This document shows positions 1 to 5,803 of a DNA stretch of 6,148 nt, one piece after another. A model generated the notes under the pieces. It did not search any database. It was not told the DNA's origin and saw nothing but the letters and a program-made list of their open reading frames with translations. The position numbers and the translations under genes were made by a program. Numbering within the stretch: position 1 is the stretch's first letter; each line of letters starts with the position of its first letter. This DNA comes from an uncultured Synergistaceae bacterium (GTDB taxonomy: Bacteria; Synergistota; Synergistia; Synergistales; Aminobacteriaceae), in NCBI GenBank assembly GCA_937870605.1, contig CALMZW010000122.1, forward strand, positions 1-6,148, read 5' to 3'.

Positions 1-1743
1 CGCGGGGAGTTCGATCTCGAAGGTCGCGCCGTCGTCGCTTCGCAGGAGGCGGATATCTCCGCCGTACCCCGCGACGATGCGTTTTGCGATCGCGAGTCCG
101 AGCCCGTATCCGCCCTTGCCCCATCGCCCGCGGGCGCGGTGCGAGTCCCCGCGGCTGAAGCGTTCGAAGATGCGTTCGGCGGATTCTTCCGTAATGCCGA
201 CGCCGTTGTCGCGGACGAGCAGGAAGTAACGGCCGTCCCCAGGCTGCAGGGAGATGTCGATGCGCCCGCCCTCCTCCGAACCGAAGCGTTCGTGAACGTA
301 TTTCACGGCGTTTTCGAGGACGTTCTGCGCGGCGCGGGCGAGATCCTCCCGGCGGCCGTTCACGGTCGCGCCGGGTGTGATGTCCGACTCGATGCGGATG
401 GCTCCCGCGAGCGGATGAGCGCGAAGCTCGTTCACGAGCAGCGAAACGACGCCCGAGAGGTCCACGGGCTCGGGGTCGTCCCGGGGCGGCTGTCCCTCGA
501 CGCGCGAGAGGAGCAGGAGGTCGTCCACGAGTTTCGTCATGCGTTCCTGCTGTTCGATGATCGTGACGAGGCACTTGCGCCGCGGCGAATCCCCGTCCTC
601 TTCTTCGAGGAGGTATTCGGCGGCGGCCCGGACGGCCGTGAGCGGCGTCTGGAGTTCGTGGCCCGCGTCGGCGATGAAGTCCCTCCGGGATTGTTCGAGC
701 GCGCGCTCCTCCGTGAGGTCGGTGAGGACGAGAAGCGTTCCCGTCGCCGTCCGTCGCGCGCAGATTCGCAGGAAGCGCCTCCTGCTTCCCGGAAGGTCCA
801 GTTCGAGGCAGGCGTCCTTCCCGCCGACGGACTCCTCGATCAGCGTGTAGATGTCCGCCGCAGGCAGGATCCGCTCCGCGGGGACGCCGGGTGCGACGAC
901 CGGGCGGATGTCGAGCAGGGAGACCGCGACGCCGTTGATGTAGCGCACCTTCTTCGCGTCGTCGAGCAGGATGACGCCCACGGGAAGCGACGTGACGATC
1001 CGCGAGAGATCCTCGCGCTCGGACCGGAGGTCGTCGAGCGCGCCGCGGAGCTTTTCGGACATCGCGTTGAGCGCTCCGGTCAAACGCCGGAGGTCGGGGT
1101 CGGACATCAGCGGGAACCGCGCGTCCTCGCCGTCCGCGATGCGGTCCGCAGAGTCGACGATCCGTTCGAGCGGCCGGAAGAAGCGCCGCACGGTCCACGC
1201 GCCGACGAGGTAGACGACGACGGCGCCGAGCAGCAGGAAGATCAGGAACCGGTCCCGGATCGTGGCGAGCGTTTTTCGGAGCGTGTCGAGCGGCAGCGCG
1301 ACGCGAACGAGCAGCGCCCGTCCGGCCGCGTCCGTACGCCGCGCCGCGTAGAGCATGTAGGTGTTCAGGCTGCCGCTCCACCGGAGGCTCGTCCCTTCGC
1401 CTCCGGCGAGCGCGACCTTCACCTCCGGGCGATCCCTGTGGTTTTCGAGCGTCGCGGGGTTGGCGTCGCTGTCGAGGATGACCTTGCCCCCGTCGTCGAT
1501 GATCGTGATGCGTCCCCGGAAGATGGCTTTCCACTTCGCGAGGTCGGTCCGGAAGGCGTCGAGCCCTGCGTCGCCGATGACCTTCGCGATCGCCGCCGTC
1601 TGGCTTCCGAGTTCGGCGCGGTTCTGTTCGATGATGTGGCGTCGCAGGATGCCCGTGAAGAGCATGATGCTTCCGGCGAAGGCGAGCGCCATCACGAGCG
1701 TGAGGGCGAGGATGACTTTTTTTCGGAGCGTCAGCGTGAACAT
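1..1743 (-). CDS. phoR: Phosphate regulon sensor histidine kinase PhoR (3' end at window edge)
   Basis: Membrane sensor kinase that controls PhoB phosphorylation. The frame is open for 581 codons from ATG 1743–1741 to the left edge without a stop. Seen in order: membrane segment at about residues 10–33; extracytoplasmic domain 34–165 with the pattern RITIID, LDSD, ENH..RPE and R.S typical of PhoR-type sensor domains; second membrane segment 166–183; HAMP region about 184–237; PAS-like region about 245–345 (SLPVGVILLDD); H-box HELQTP with phospho-acceptor His362; N-box Asn474/Asn478; G1 box DNGVGI 512–517; F-box IFERF 525–529; G2 box GYGLGLAI 545–552. The visible end, FEIELPA, is where such kinases usually finish, so only a few residues are probably missing. 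The start lies one base after the phoB stop with GGAGG six bases upstream. H-box Gln replaces the usual Arg/Lys. Adjacency to phoB and pst genes supports PhoR over another kinase. Confidence 0.93.
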   Translation of the reverse strand, partial: MFTLTLRKKVILALTLVMALAFAGSIMLFTGILRRHIIEQNRAELGSQTAAIAKVIGDAGLDAFRTDLAKWKAIFRGRITIIDDGGKVILDSDANPATLENHRDRPEVKVALAGGEGTSLRWSGSLNTYMLYAARRTDAAGRALLVRVALPLDTLRKTLATIRDRFLIFLLLGAVVVYLVGAWTVRRFFRPLERIVDSADRIADGEDARFPLMSDPDLRRLTGALNAMSEKLRGALDDLRSEREDLSRIVTSLPVGVILLDDAKKVRYINGVAVSLLDIRPVVAPGVPAERILPAADIYTLIEESVGGKDACLELDLPGSRRRFLRICARRTATGTLLVLTDLTEERALEQSRRDFIADAGHELQTPLTAVRAAAEYLLEEEDGDSPRRKCLVTIIEQQERMTKLVDDLLLLSRVEGQPPRDDPEPVDLSGVVSLLVNELRAHPLAGAIRIESDITPGATVNGRREDLARAAQNVLENAVKYVHERFGSEEGGRIDISLQPGDGRYFLLVRDNGVGITEESAERIFERFSRGDSHRARGRWGKGGYGLGLAIAKRIVAGYGGDIRLLRSDDGATFEIELPA

Positions 1744-1744
1744 G

Positions 1745-2437
1745 TCAGTCCTCCCAGGCGAGGCGATATCCCCGGCCCCGCAGCGACTGAATCACGAGCG
1801 CCGGGCGTTTCCCGTCGTCGAGTTTCTTGCGGAGCCGCGAGACATGGACGTCGACGGTCCGCGTGTCCCCCCCGTAGAAGCTCCAGATCTTGCCGAGGAG
1901 TTCCTCCCGGGAGACGGTGCGCCCCATGCGGCGCGCGAGGAGTTCCAGAAGCCGGAATTCCGTCGGGCTCAGGTCGACGGTTTCGTTCCGGATGAAGGTC
2001 ATCTCGTCGTCGAGGTCGATCCGCAGGTCGCCGTCTTCGATCGTCCGGGCGGCTTCCTTTCCGGTCGTCCGGCGGAGCAGCGCCCGCACGCGCGCCACGA
2101 GTTCCGCCAGCGAAAAGGGCTTTTTGATATAGTCGTCCGCGCCGATTTCGAGTCCCTCGAGGACATCCCGTTCGTCGCGGCGGGCCGTGAGCATGATGAC
2201 CGGCGTCGACGCGGTCTCGGGCGTCGCCCGGAGGCGGCGGCACACCTCCCACCCGTCCATCTTGGGGAGCATGAGGTCCAGGATCACGAGATCGGGCCGG
2301 AGCGTGGCGGCCTTGTCGAGGGCGGCGTCTCCGTCACCCGCGGATTCGGTTTCATAGCCGTGGCGCCGGAGCGCCCGGCAGACGATGTCGACGATGGCGC
2401 TCTCGTCCTCCACGACCAGAATGCGTTCTCCCGCCAT
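1745..2437 (-). CDS. phoB: Phosphate response regulator PhoB (OmpR/PhoB family)
   Basis: Transcription factor of the phosphate regulon, 230 residues, the usual PhoB length. The receiver domain (about 4–120) shows the acidic pair Glu10/Asp11, phospho-acceptor Asp54 in ILDLMLPKMDGWE, Thr84 in the MLTAR switch motif and Lys106 in DDYIKKPF. The C-terminal winged helix (about 132–228) has SPTEFRLLELL, the recognition-helix region TRTVDVHVSRLRKKL and the closing wing RGRGYRL. In the family, phosphorylation by PhoR at the Asp lets it dimerise and bind Pho boxes. The gene follows phoU by three bases and precedes phoR by one base, so the pair is co-expressed with the transporter. Sequence alone shows an OmpR/PhoB-family regulator; the specific PhoB assignment rests on the pst–phoU–phoR neighbours. 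Confidence 0.95.
   Translation of the reverse strand: MAGERILVVEDESAIVDIVCRALRRHGYETESAGDGDAALDKAATLRPDLVILDLMLPKMDGWEVCRRLRATPETASTPVIMLTARRDERDVLEGLEIGADDYIKKPFSLAELVARVRALLRRTTGKEAARTIEDGDLRIDLDDEMTFIRNETVDLSPTEFRLLELLARRMGRTVSREELLGKIWSFYGGDTRTVDVHVSRLRKKLDDGKRPALVIQSLRGRGYRLAWED
1750..1754 (-). promoter_or_regulatory. Ribosome binding site of phoR
   Basis: GGAGG on the minus strand, six bases before the phoR ATG at 1743. It sits inside the last codons of phoB, so phoR translation is probably coupled to termination of phoB. It supports the 1743 start. Confidence 0.75.
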
Positions 2438-2440
2438 CCG

Positions 2441-3130
2441 TCAGCGCTCCTTCGGCCGCCGGAAGTCCGTCGCCCGGATCACCTTCCCGGTCAGGCTGTA
2501 GAGGACGCGTTCCGCGACGTTCGTGATGTGGTCCCCGGCGCGTTCGAGCGTCCGCGCGACGTTCAGGAGCAGCGTGGCCTGTTCGATGCGCTGGGGGCGC
2601 TCCATCATCAGCAGGAGCAGCTCCCGCATGATCTGCTTTTCGAGGTCGTCGACGAGGTCGTCCAGCGGGAAGACCTCGCGCGCCAGTGCGGGCTCGCGCC
2701 GCTCAAGCGACGACATCGCCTTTTCGAGCATTTCCGAAAGCGTCGCCGTCATCCGGGGGATATCGATCAGAGGCTTCATGAGTTCCTTCCCCGCGAGTTC
2801 GATCGCCGCGCGGGCGATGTTGCCGCCGTAGTCGCCGATGCGTTCGAGGTCCACGGCCATGTGCATGATCGACGTCACCGTCCGCAGGTCTTCGCCGAGG
2901 GGCTGGAACCGGGCGACGAAGTTCATGCACTCGACGTCGATGCGCCCGGTGAGCTGATCCAGCGCGTCGTCCTTGTCCAGGACGTTGCGGGCCGTTTCCA
3001 CATCCTGATTCTTCAGCGCCCAGACGGACCTGGCGAGCGCCTCCTCAGCCATCTTCGAAAGACGCATCAGCATCCGCGTCAGCTCGGAAAGATCCGCTTC
3101 CAGTTGCCTTCTGGCATTCAGTTCCTGCAT
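2441..3130 (-). CDS. phoU: Phosphate transport system regulator PhoU
   Basis: Cytoplasmic helical protein of 229 residues, a normal PhoU length, which in known systems connects the Pst transporter to PhoR and keeps the regulon off when phosphate is plentiful. The protein is almost all predicted helix and shows the internal duplication of the family: each half carries an ExxxD metal-binding motif, DLERIGD (Glu96, Asp100) in the first three-helix repeat and TLERAGD (Glu196, Asp200) in the second, the latter followed by NVAERVLY. No membrane segment or signal peptide is seen. It starts 26 bases after the pstB stop with a good ribosome binding site, and its end overlaps the phoB ribosome binding site. 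The position between pstB and phoB matches its role as link between transport and signalling. Confidence 0.96.
   Translation of the reverse strand: MQELNARRQLEADLSELTRMLMRLSKMAEEALARSVWALKNQDVETARNVLDKDDALDQLTGRIDVECMNFVARFQPLGEDLRTVTSIMHMAVDLERIGDYGGNIARAAIELAGKELMKPLIDIPRMTATLSEMLEKAMSSLERREPALAREVFPLDDLVDDLEKQIMRELLLLMMERPQRIEQATLLLNVARTLERAGDHITNVAERVLYSLTGKVIRATDFRRPKER
2447..2452 (-). promoter_or_regulatory. Ribosome binding site of phoB
   Basis: AAGGAG on the minus strand, nine bases before the phoB ATG at 2437 and overlapping the last codons of phoU. It fixes the phoB start and points to translational coupling with phoU. Confidence 0.7.
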
Positions 3131-3136
3131 GTCCGT

Positions 3137-3144
3137 TCCCTCCT
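3137..3144 (-). promoter_or_regulatory. Ribosome binding site of phoU
   Basis: AGGAGGGA on the minus strand, with its GGAGG core eight bases before the phoU ATG at 3130, in the short pstB–phoU gap. It supports the chosen start. Confidence 0.75.
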
Positions 3145-3156
3145 CGAAGCCGGGAT

Positions 3157-3918
3157 CTAGCCGAAGCGTCCGGTGATGTAGTCTTCGGTGCGCTTGTCGT
3201 CCGGCGCCGTAAAGATTTTTGTTGTAACTTCATATTCTACAAGTTCTCCCAGAAGGAAGAAAGCGGTGAAGTCCGAGACGCGCGCGGCCTGCTGCATGTT
3301 GTGCGTGACGATGACCACCGTGAAGTTCTTCTTCAGATCCCGGACGAGTTCCTCGATGCGGGCCGTCGCCATCGGATCGAGCGCGCTCGTGGGTTCGTCC
3401 ATGAGCAGGATCTTCGGTTCCGTCGCGATGGCCCGGGCGATGCAAAGCCGCTGTTGCTGCCCGCCGGAGAGTCCGATTCCCGAGGACGTGAGCTTGTCCT
3501 TGACCTCCGTCCAGAGCGCCGCGCCCCGGAGACTCCGTTCCACGATGCCGTCGAGCTGTTCGCGGGAGCGCACGCCGTGCAGCCTGGGGCCGTAGGCCAC
3601 GTTGTCGTAGATCGACATCGGAAAGGGGTTCGGCTTCTGGAAGACCATGCCGACGTTGCGGCGCAGCGCGATGACGTCCGTATCCCGCGCGTAGATGTCA
3701 TGCTCGTCGATGAGGATCTCCCCTTCGACGCGCGCGCCTGCGATGTAGTCGTTCATGCGGTTGAGGCAGCGCAGCCAGCTGCTCTTGCCGCACCCCGAAG
3801 GGCCTATCAGGGCCGTGACCGTGTGGTCGAAGATGTCGAACGTGATATCCTTGAGCACCTTTGCGGGCCCGTAATACAGGTTGACGTTTTGCGAACGGAT
3901 CTGGACATTCCCTTTCAT
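3157..3918 (-). CDS. pstB: Phosphate ABC transporter ATP-binding protein PstB
   Basis: ATPase subunit that drives high-affinity phosphate import through PstC/PstA; 253 residues, standard for PstB. All ABC motifs are present: Walker A GPSGCGKS (39–46), Q-loop Gln94 in the PstB-specific stretch FQKPNPFPMSI, signature LSGGQQQR (150–157), Walker B ILLMDEPTSALD (170–181, catalytic Glu175) and switch His206 in VTHN. CLNRMND after Walker A and the YDNVAYGPR segment are also diagnostic of PstB. It begins 22 bases after pstA with AAAGGAG nine bases before the ATG. One oddity: codons near the C-terminus (about residues 225–235, LVEYEVTTKIF) use A/T-ending codons such as GTA, TAT, GTT, ACA and AAA, unlike the rest of the gene. 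Function looks intact. Confidence 0.98.
   Translation of the reverse strand: MKGNVQIRSQNVNLYYGPAKVLKDITFDIFDHTVTALIGPSGCGKSSWLRCLNRMNDYIAGARVEGEILIDEHDIYARDTDVIALRRNVGMVFQKPNPFPMSIYDNVAYGPRLHGVRSREQLDGIVERSLRGAALWTEVKDKLTSSGIGLSGGQQQRLCIARAIATEPKILLMDEPTSALDPMATARIEELVRDLKKNFTVVIVTHNMQQAARVSDFTAFFLLGELVEYEVTTKIFTAPDDKRTEDYITGRFG
3234..3262 (-). promoter_or_regulatory. Possible internal promoter inside 3' end of pstB
   Basis: On the minus strand, TAGAAT (3239–3234; five of six to the TATAAT consensus) lies 17 bases after TTTCTT (3262–3257; a poor -35). It falls at the edge of an AT-rich patch (3211–3246, about 25% G+C) in otherwise GC-rich coding DNA. Initiation here would give a leader of roughly 100 bases before phoU and could express phoU-phoB-phoR apart from the transporter. 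The weak -35 makes this speculative. Confidence 0.2.
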
Positions 3919-3927
3919 TCGTCGTGT

Positions 3928-3934
3928 CTCCTTT
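3928..3934 (-). promoter_or_regulatory. Ribosome binding site of pstB
   Basis: AAAGGAG on the minus strand in the 22-base pstA–pstB gap, nine bases before the pstB ATG at 3918. Confidence 0.75.
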
Positions 3935-3940
3935 GCGCTT

Positions 3941-4792
3941 TCATCGGCCGCTGCGGCGGAGCCTCCGCCGCATGACGACGCCCACGGAGCTGACGCCCAG
4001 GACGAGCGCGAGCAGCACGAGGACGGTCGCGTACTGTATCGGGCGCGTCGCCTCGATGTTAACGCCCGCCGTCGCGAGAACCATGATGTGATAGGGCAGC
4101 GCCATGACCTCGTCGAAGAGGCTCTTCGCGATGTCCGGAGCGTAGAAGGCCGCGCCCGTGAAGATGATCGGCGCCGTCTCGCCCGCGACGCGCCCGATGC
4201 TCAGAATCGCTCCCGTGATGACGGTGGAGGACGCCGCGGGGAGGACGACCTTCACGATCGTCTGCCACTTGGTCGCGCCGAGCGCGTACGACGCGTCCCG
4301 GTAGTCCTGCGGCACGGCCCGGAATGCCTGTTCGGAAGCGGTGACGATGAGCGGAAGCGTCAGGCACCCTAGCGTGAGCCCTGCGGAAAGCAGGCTCGAA
4401 CCGAAGCCGAGCGTCACGACGAACAGCGAGAGCCCGAAGAGTCCGAACACCACCGAGGGCACGCCCGCGAGCGAGCGTATGGCCAGGCGCAGGATTTTCG
4501 TGAACAGGCCGTCGCGCGAATACTCGGCGAAGTAGAGTCCCGTGACGACGCCGATCGGCAGCGCGAAGAACATCGATACGATGACGAGCTGCATCGTTCC
4601 GACAAGAGGCGTGCTGATCCCGCCCCGGGTCATGCTGTCCCTCGGGGGTTCGGTCAGGAACTCCCACGACAGGGGCTGCCGGCCGTTGACGCCGACGTAG
4701 ATCAGGATGGCCAGAAGCAACAGGACCAGAAAGGCCGCGGACGCCCAGAGGATCGCCGTCATGAAGCCGTTGACCGCGCGCCGCCGGTTCAT
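3941..4792 (-). CDS. pstA: Phosphate ABC transporter permease PstA
   Basis: Inner-membrane permease that pairs with PstC to form the phosphate channel; 283 residues, normal for PstA. Seen: a first membrane helix at about 12–35, the PstA-typical GGIS.PLVGT segment (57–66) leading into the second helix, further hydrophobic segments at about 108–128, 133–152, 190–215 and 255–275, and the EAA coupling loop (about 154–176, EQAFRAVP then YRDASYALGATKW) that contacts PstB. The conserved RxxGET motif shared with PstC is at Arg201–Thr206. The ATG chosen overlaps the pstC stop as ATGA; the frame stays open far upstream into pstC, and an in-frame ATG at 4825 exists, but neither has a clear ribosome binding site and the N-terminus from 4792 matches the family. 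Translation is probably coupled to pstC. The C-terminus is Arg-rich (MRRRLRRSGR). Confidence 0.96.
   Translation of the reverse strand: MNRRRAVNGFMTAILWASAAFLVLLLLAILIYVGVNGRQPLSWEFLTEPPRDSMTRGGISTPLVGTMQLVIVSMFFALPIGVVTGLYFAEYSRDGLFTKILRLAIRSLAGVPSVVFGLFGLSLFVVTLGFGSSLLSAGLTLGCLTLPLIVTASEQAFRAVPQDYRDASYALGATKWQTIVKVVLPAASSTVITGAILSIGRVAGETAPIIFTGAAFYAPDIAKSLFDEVMALPYHIMVLATAGVNIEATRPIQYATVLVLLALVLGVSSVGVVMRRRLRRSGR
3952..3972 (-). repeat. GC-rich inverted repeat at the 3' end of pstA
   Basis: Perfect 8-bp stem TGCGGCGG / CCGCCGCA with a 5-base loop, within the last codons of pstA that encode MRRRLRR. In the mRNA it would form a stable hairpin about 17 bases before the pstB ribosome binding site. 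No T-run follows, so it is not an intrinsic terminator. It may simply follow from Arg codons in GC-rich DNA. Confidence 0.35.
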
Positions 4793-5658
4793 GAGCGGAT
4801 CACCGATCCTTTCGATTCGATCCATGCGGAGAGCATATTGATGGCGAGCGTCATGAAAAAGAGGATCAGCCCCGCGAAGAAGAGCGCGTGATAGTGCGTC
4901 GATCCGACGGGGGTTTCTCCCATTTCCGCGGCGATCGTGGACGTCAGGGGACGTACGGGATCGAAAACGGACTCCGGGATGATCGCCGCGCCGCCCGCGG
5001 CCATCAGGACGACCATCGTCTCGCCGAGAGAGCGCATCACGCCGAGCAGGCAGGCGCTGAGGATGCCGGGCCTCGCCCACGGGATGACGACGCGCCGGAT
5101 GGTCTCCCATCGCGTGGCCCCGAGCGCGTAGGACGCGTCGCGCAGTTCGCCGGGAACGGAGGAGAGCGCCTCCTCGGCGAGCGACGCGATGATCGGGACG
5201 CTCATGATTCCGAGCAGAATCGACGCGTTGAGGAGGTTGAGTCCCGACAGGAGTTCGAATCGCTCCTGGAGCCACGGCGCGAGAACCACCATGCCCAGAA
5301 AGCCGAGAACGATCGAGGGAAGGAAGCTCAGGAGTTCGAGGACCGGCTTCAGAATGTCCCGGAGAAACGACGGTGCGACATCCGAGATGAAGATCGCGAC
5401 GAGAAGACTCAGCGGAATCGCCAGAAGCGACGAAAGCAGCGTCACCGAAAAGCTGCCGACGATAAGCGCCGACATCCCGAGCGCCGGAGGCGTCTCTGTC
5501 GGGTACCACGCCTTCTCCAGAAGAATTTTCTGCAGCGACGCCTCGCGAAGGACGGGAATTCCCTCGGTCACGAGGAAATACAGGATGAAGAGCATGATGA
5601 ATATTCCCAGGCTCGACACCGCTGCGACAAGGATGGACGGCAGTCCCTCGTTTTTCAT
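4789..5658 (-). CDS. pstC: Phosphate ABC transporter permease PstC
   Basis: Inner-membrane permease partner of PstA in the phosphate importer; 289 residues from the chosen start. Seen: N-terminal membrane helix at about 9–31, a periplasmic loop containing the PstC-like W.P segment and then ALGMSALIVGSFSVTLLS leading into the second helix (63–91), LSFLPSIVLGFLGM (110–123), the EAA coupling loop (about 162–187, EEALSSVPGELRDASYALGATRW), and the conserved RSLGET motif (209–214) followed by a hydrophobic segment, then a last helix near 265–282. The start at 5658 has GGAGGAG seven bases upstream and begins MKNEGLPS. An in-frame ATG at 5700 would add 14 residues but lies in the loop of a hairpin with no ribosome binding site. 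The stop overlaps the pstA start (ATGA). It is separated from pstS by 145 bases, the largest gap in the operon. Confidence 0.95.
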   Translation of the reverse strand: MKNEGLPSILVAAVSSLGIFIMLFILYFLVTEGIPVLREASLQKILLEKAWYPTETPPALGMSALIVGSFSVTLLSSLLAIPLSLLVAIFISDVAPSFLRDILKPVLELLSFLPSIVLGFLGMVVLAPWLQERFELLSGLNLLNASILLGIMSVPIIASLAEEALSSVPGELRDASYALGATRWETIRRVVIPWARPGILSACLLGVMRSLGETMVVLMAAGGAAIIPESVFDPVRPLTSTIAAEMGETPVGSTHYHALFFAGLILFFMTLAINMLSAWIESKGSVIRS

Positions 5659-5665
5659 GAATGTA

Positions 5666-5672
5666 CTCCTCC
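5666..5672 (-). promoter_or_regulatory. Ribosome binding site of pstC (decides the start)
   Basis: GGAGGAG on the minus strand, preceded by more G residues, seven bases before the ATG at 5658. It is the strongest such site in the window and selects the 289-residue PstC over the longer frame beginning at 5700. Confidence 0.85.
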
Positions 5673-5683
5673 CCTGACCTGAA

Positions 5684-5714
5684 AACCAGTCCCGCTGCAT
5701 GAGCGGGACTGGTT
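5684..5714 (-). promoter_or_regulatory. Perfect 13-bp hairpin between pstS and pstC
   Basis: Inverted repeat AACCAGTCCCGCT / AGCGGGACTGGTT with a 5-base loop, no mismatch, 8 of 13 pairs G–C. It starts 89 bases after the pstS stop and ends 11 bases before the pstC ribosome binding site. On the transcribed strand the stem runs into only four T residues, then C and mixed sequence, so it would be at most a leaky terminator. The likely role is partial termination or 3'-end protection of pstS mRNA, giving more PstS than permease. The rest of the 5659–5803 spacer holds no gene that I can see. Confidence 0.7.
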
Positions 5715-5803
5715 CGTAGCTGTATTCCGTTTTCCTGACGACTGCCGGAAATCCGCCGGCCCGTATTCCCGGAAGATTTTCGGATTGGGAATTCGTGCGT
5801 CCG

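Noticed and set aside
139..1995. 618-codon open frame on the plus strand opposite phoR and the end of phoB
   Set aside because: It is antisense to two clearly identified genes, its translation is low-complexity Arg/Glu/Asp-rich with no recognisable domain, and long antisense frames are expected opposite GC-rich genes with G/C third positions.
1361..3160. 599-codon open frame on the plus strand opposite phoR, phoB and phoU
   Set aside because: It crosses three real genes and their junctions, has no domain and overlaps the other plus-strand frame; it is a composition artefact.
3301..3975. 224-codon plus-strand frame opposite pstB
   Set aside because: It mirrors the pstB coding sequence, whose ABC motifs are complete on the minus strand; no independent evidence of coding.
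4793..5509. Upstream extension of the pstA frame, giving a 522-residue protein
   Set aside because: The extension overlaps pstC in another frame and reads as Arg/His-rich nonsense; the family N-terminus begins at the ATGA overlap at 4792.
4888..5682. 264-codon plus-strand frame opposite pstC
   Set aside because: Charged, low-complexity translation (Arg/Asp/Glu/His) typical of the antisense of a membrane-protein gene; no motif.
5659..5700. Longer PstC starting at ATG 5700
   Set aside because: That ATG is in the loop of the 5684–5714 hairpin and lacks a ribosome binding site, while ATG 5658 has an excellent one.
5684..5714. The pstS–pstC hairpin as a full intrinsic terminator
   Set aside because: Only four T residues follow the stem, and pstC lacks an obvious promoter after it, so complete termination would silence the rest of the transporter.
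5744..5760. Short inverted repeat GCCGG / CCGGC in the pstS–pstC spacer
   Set aside because: Only a 5-bp stem with a 7-base loop and no T-run; easily expected by chance in GC-rich DNA.
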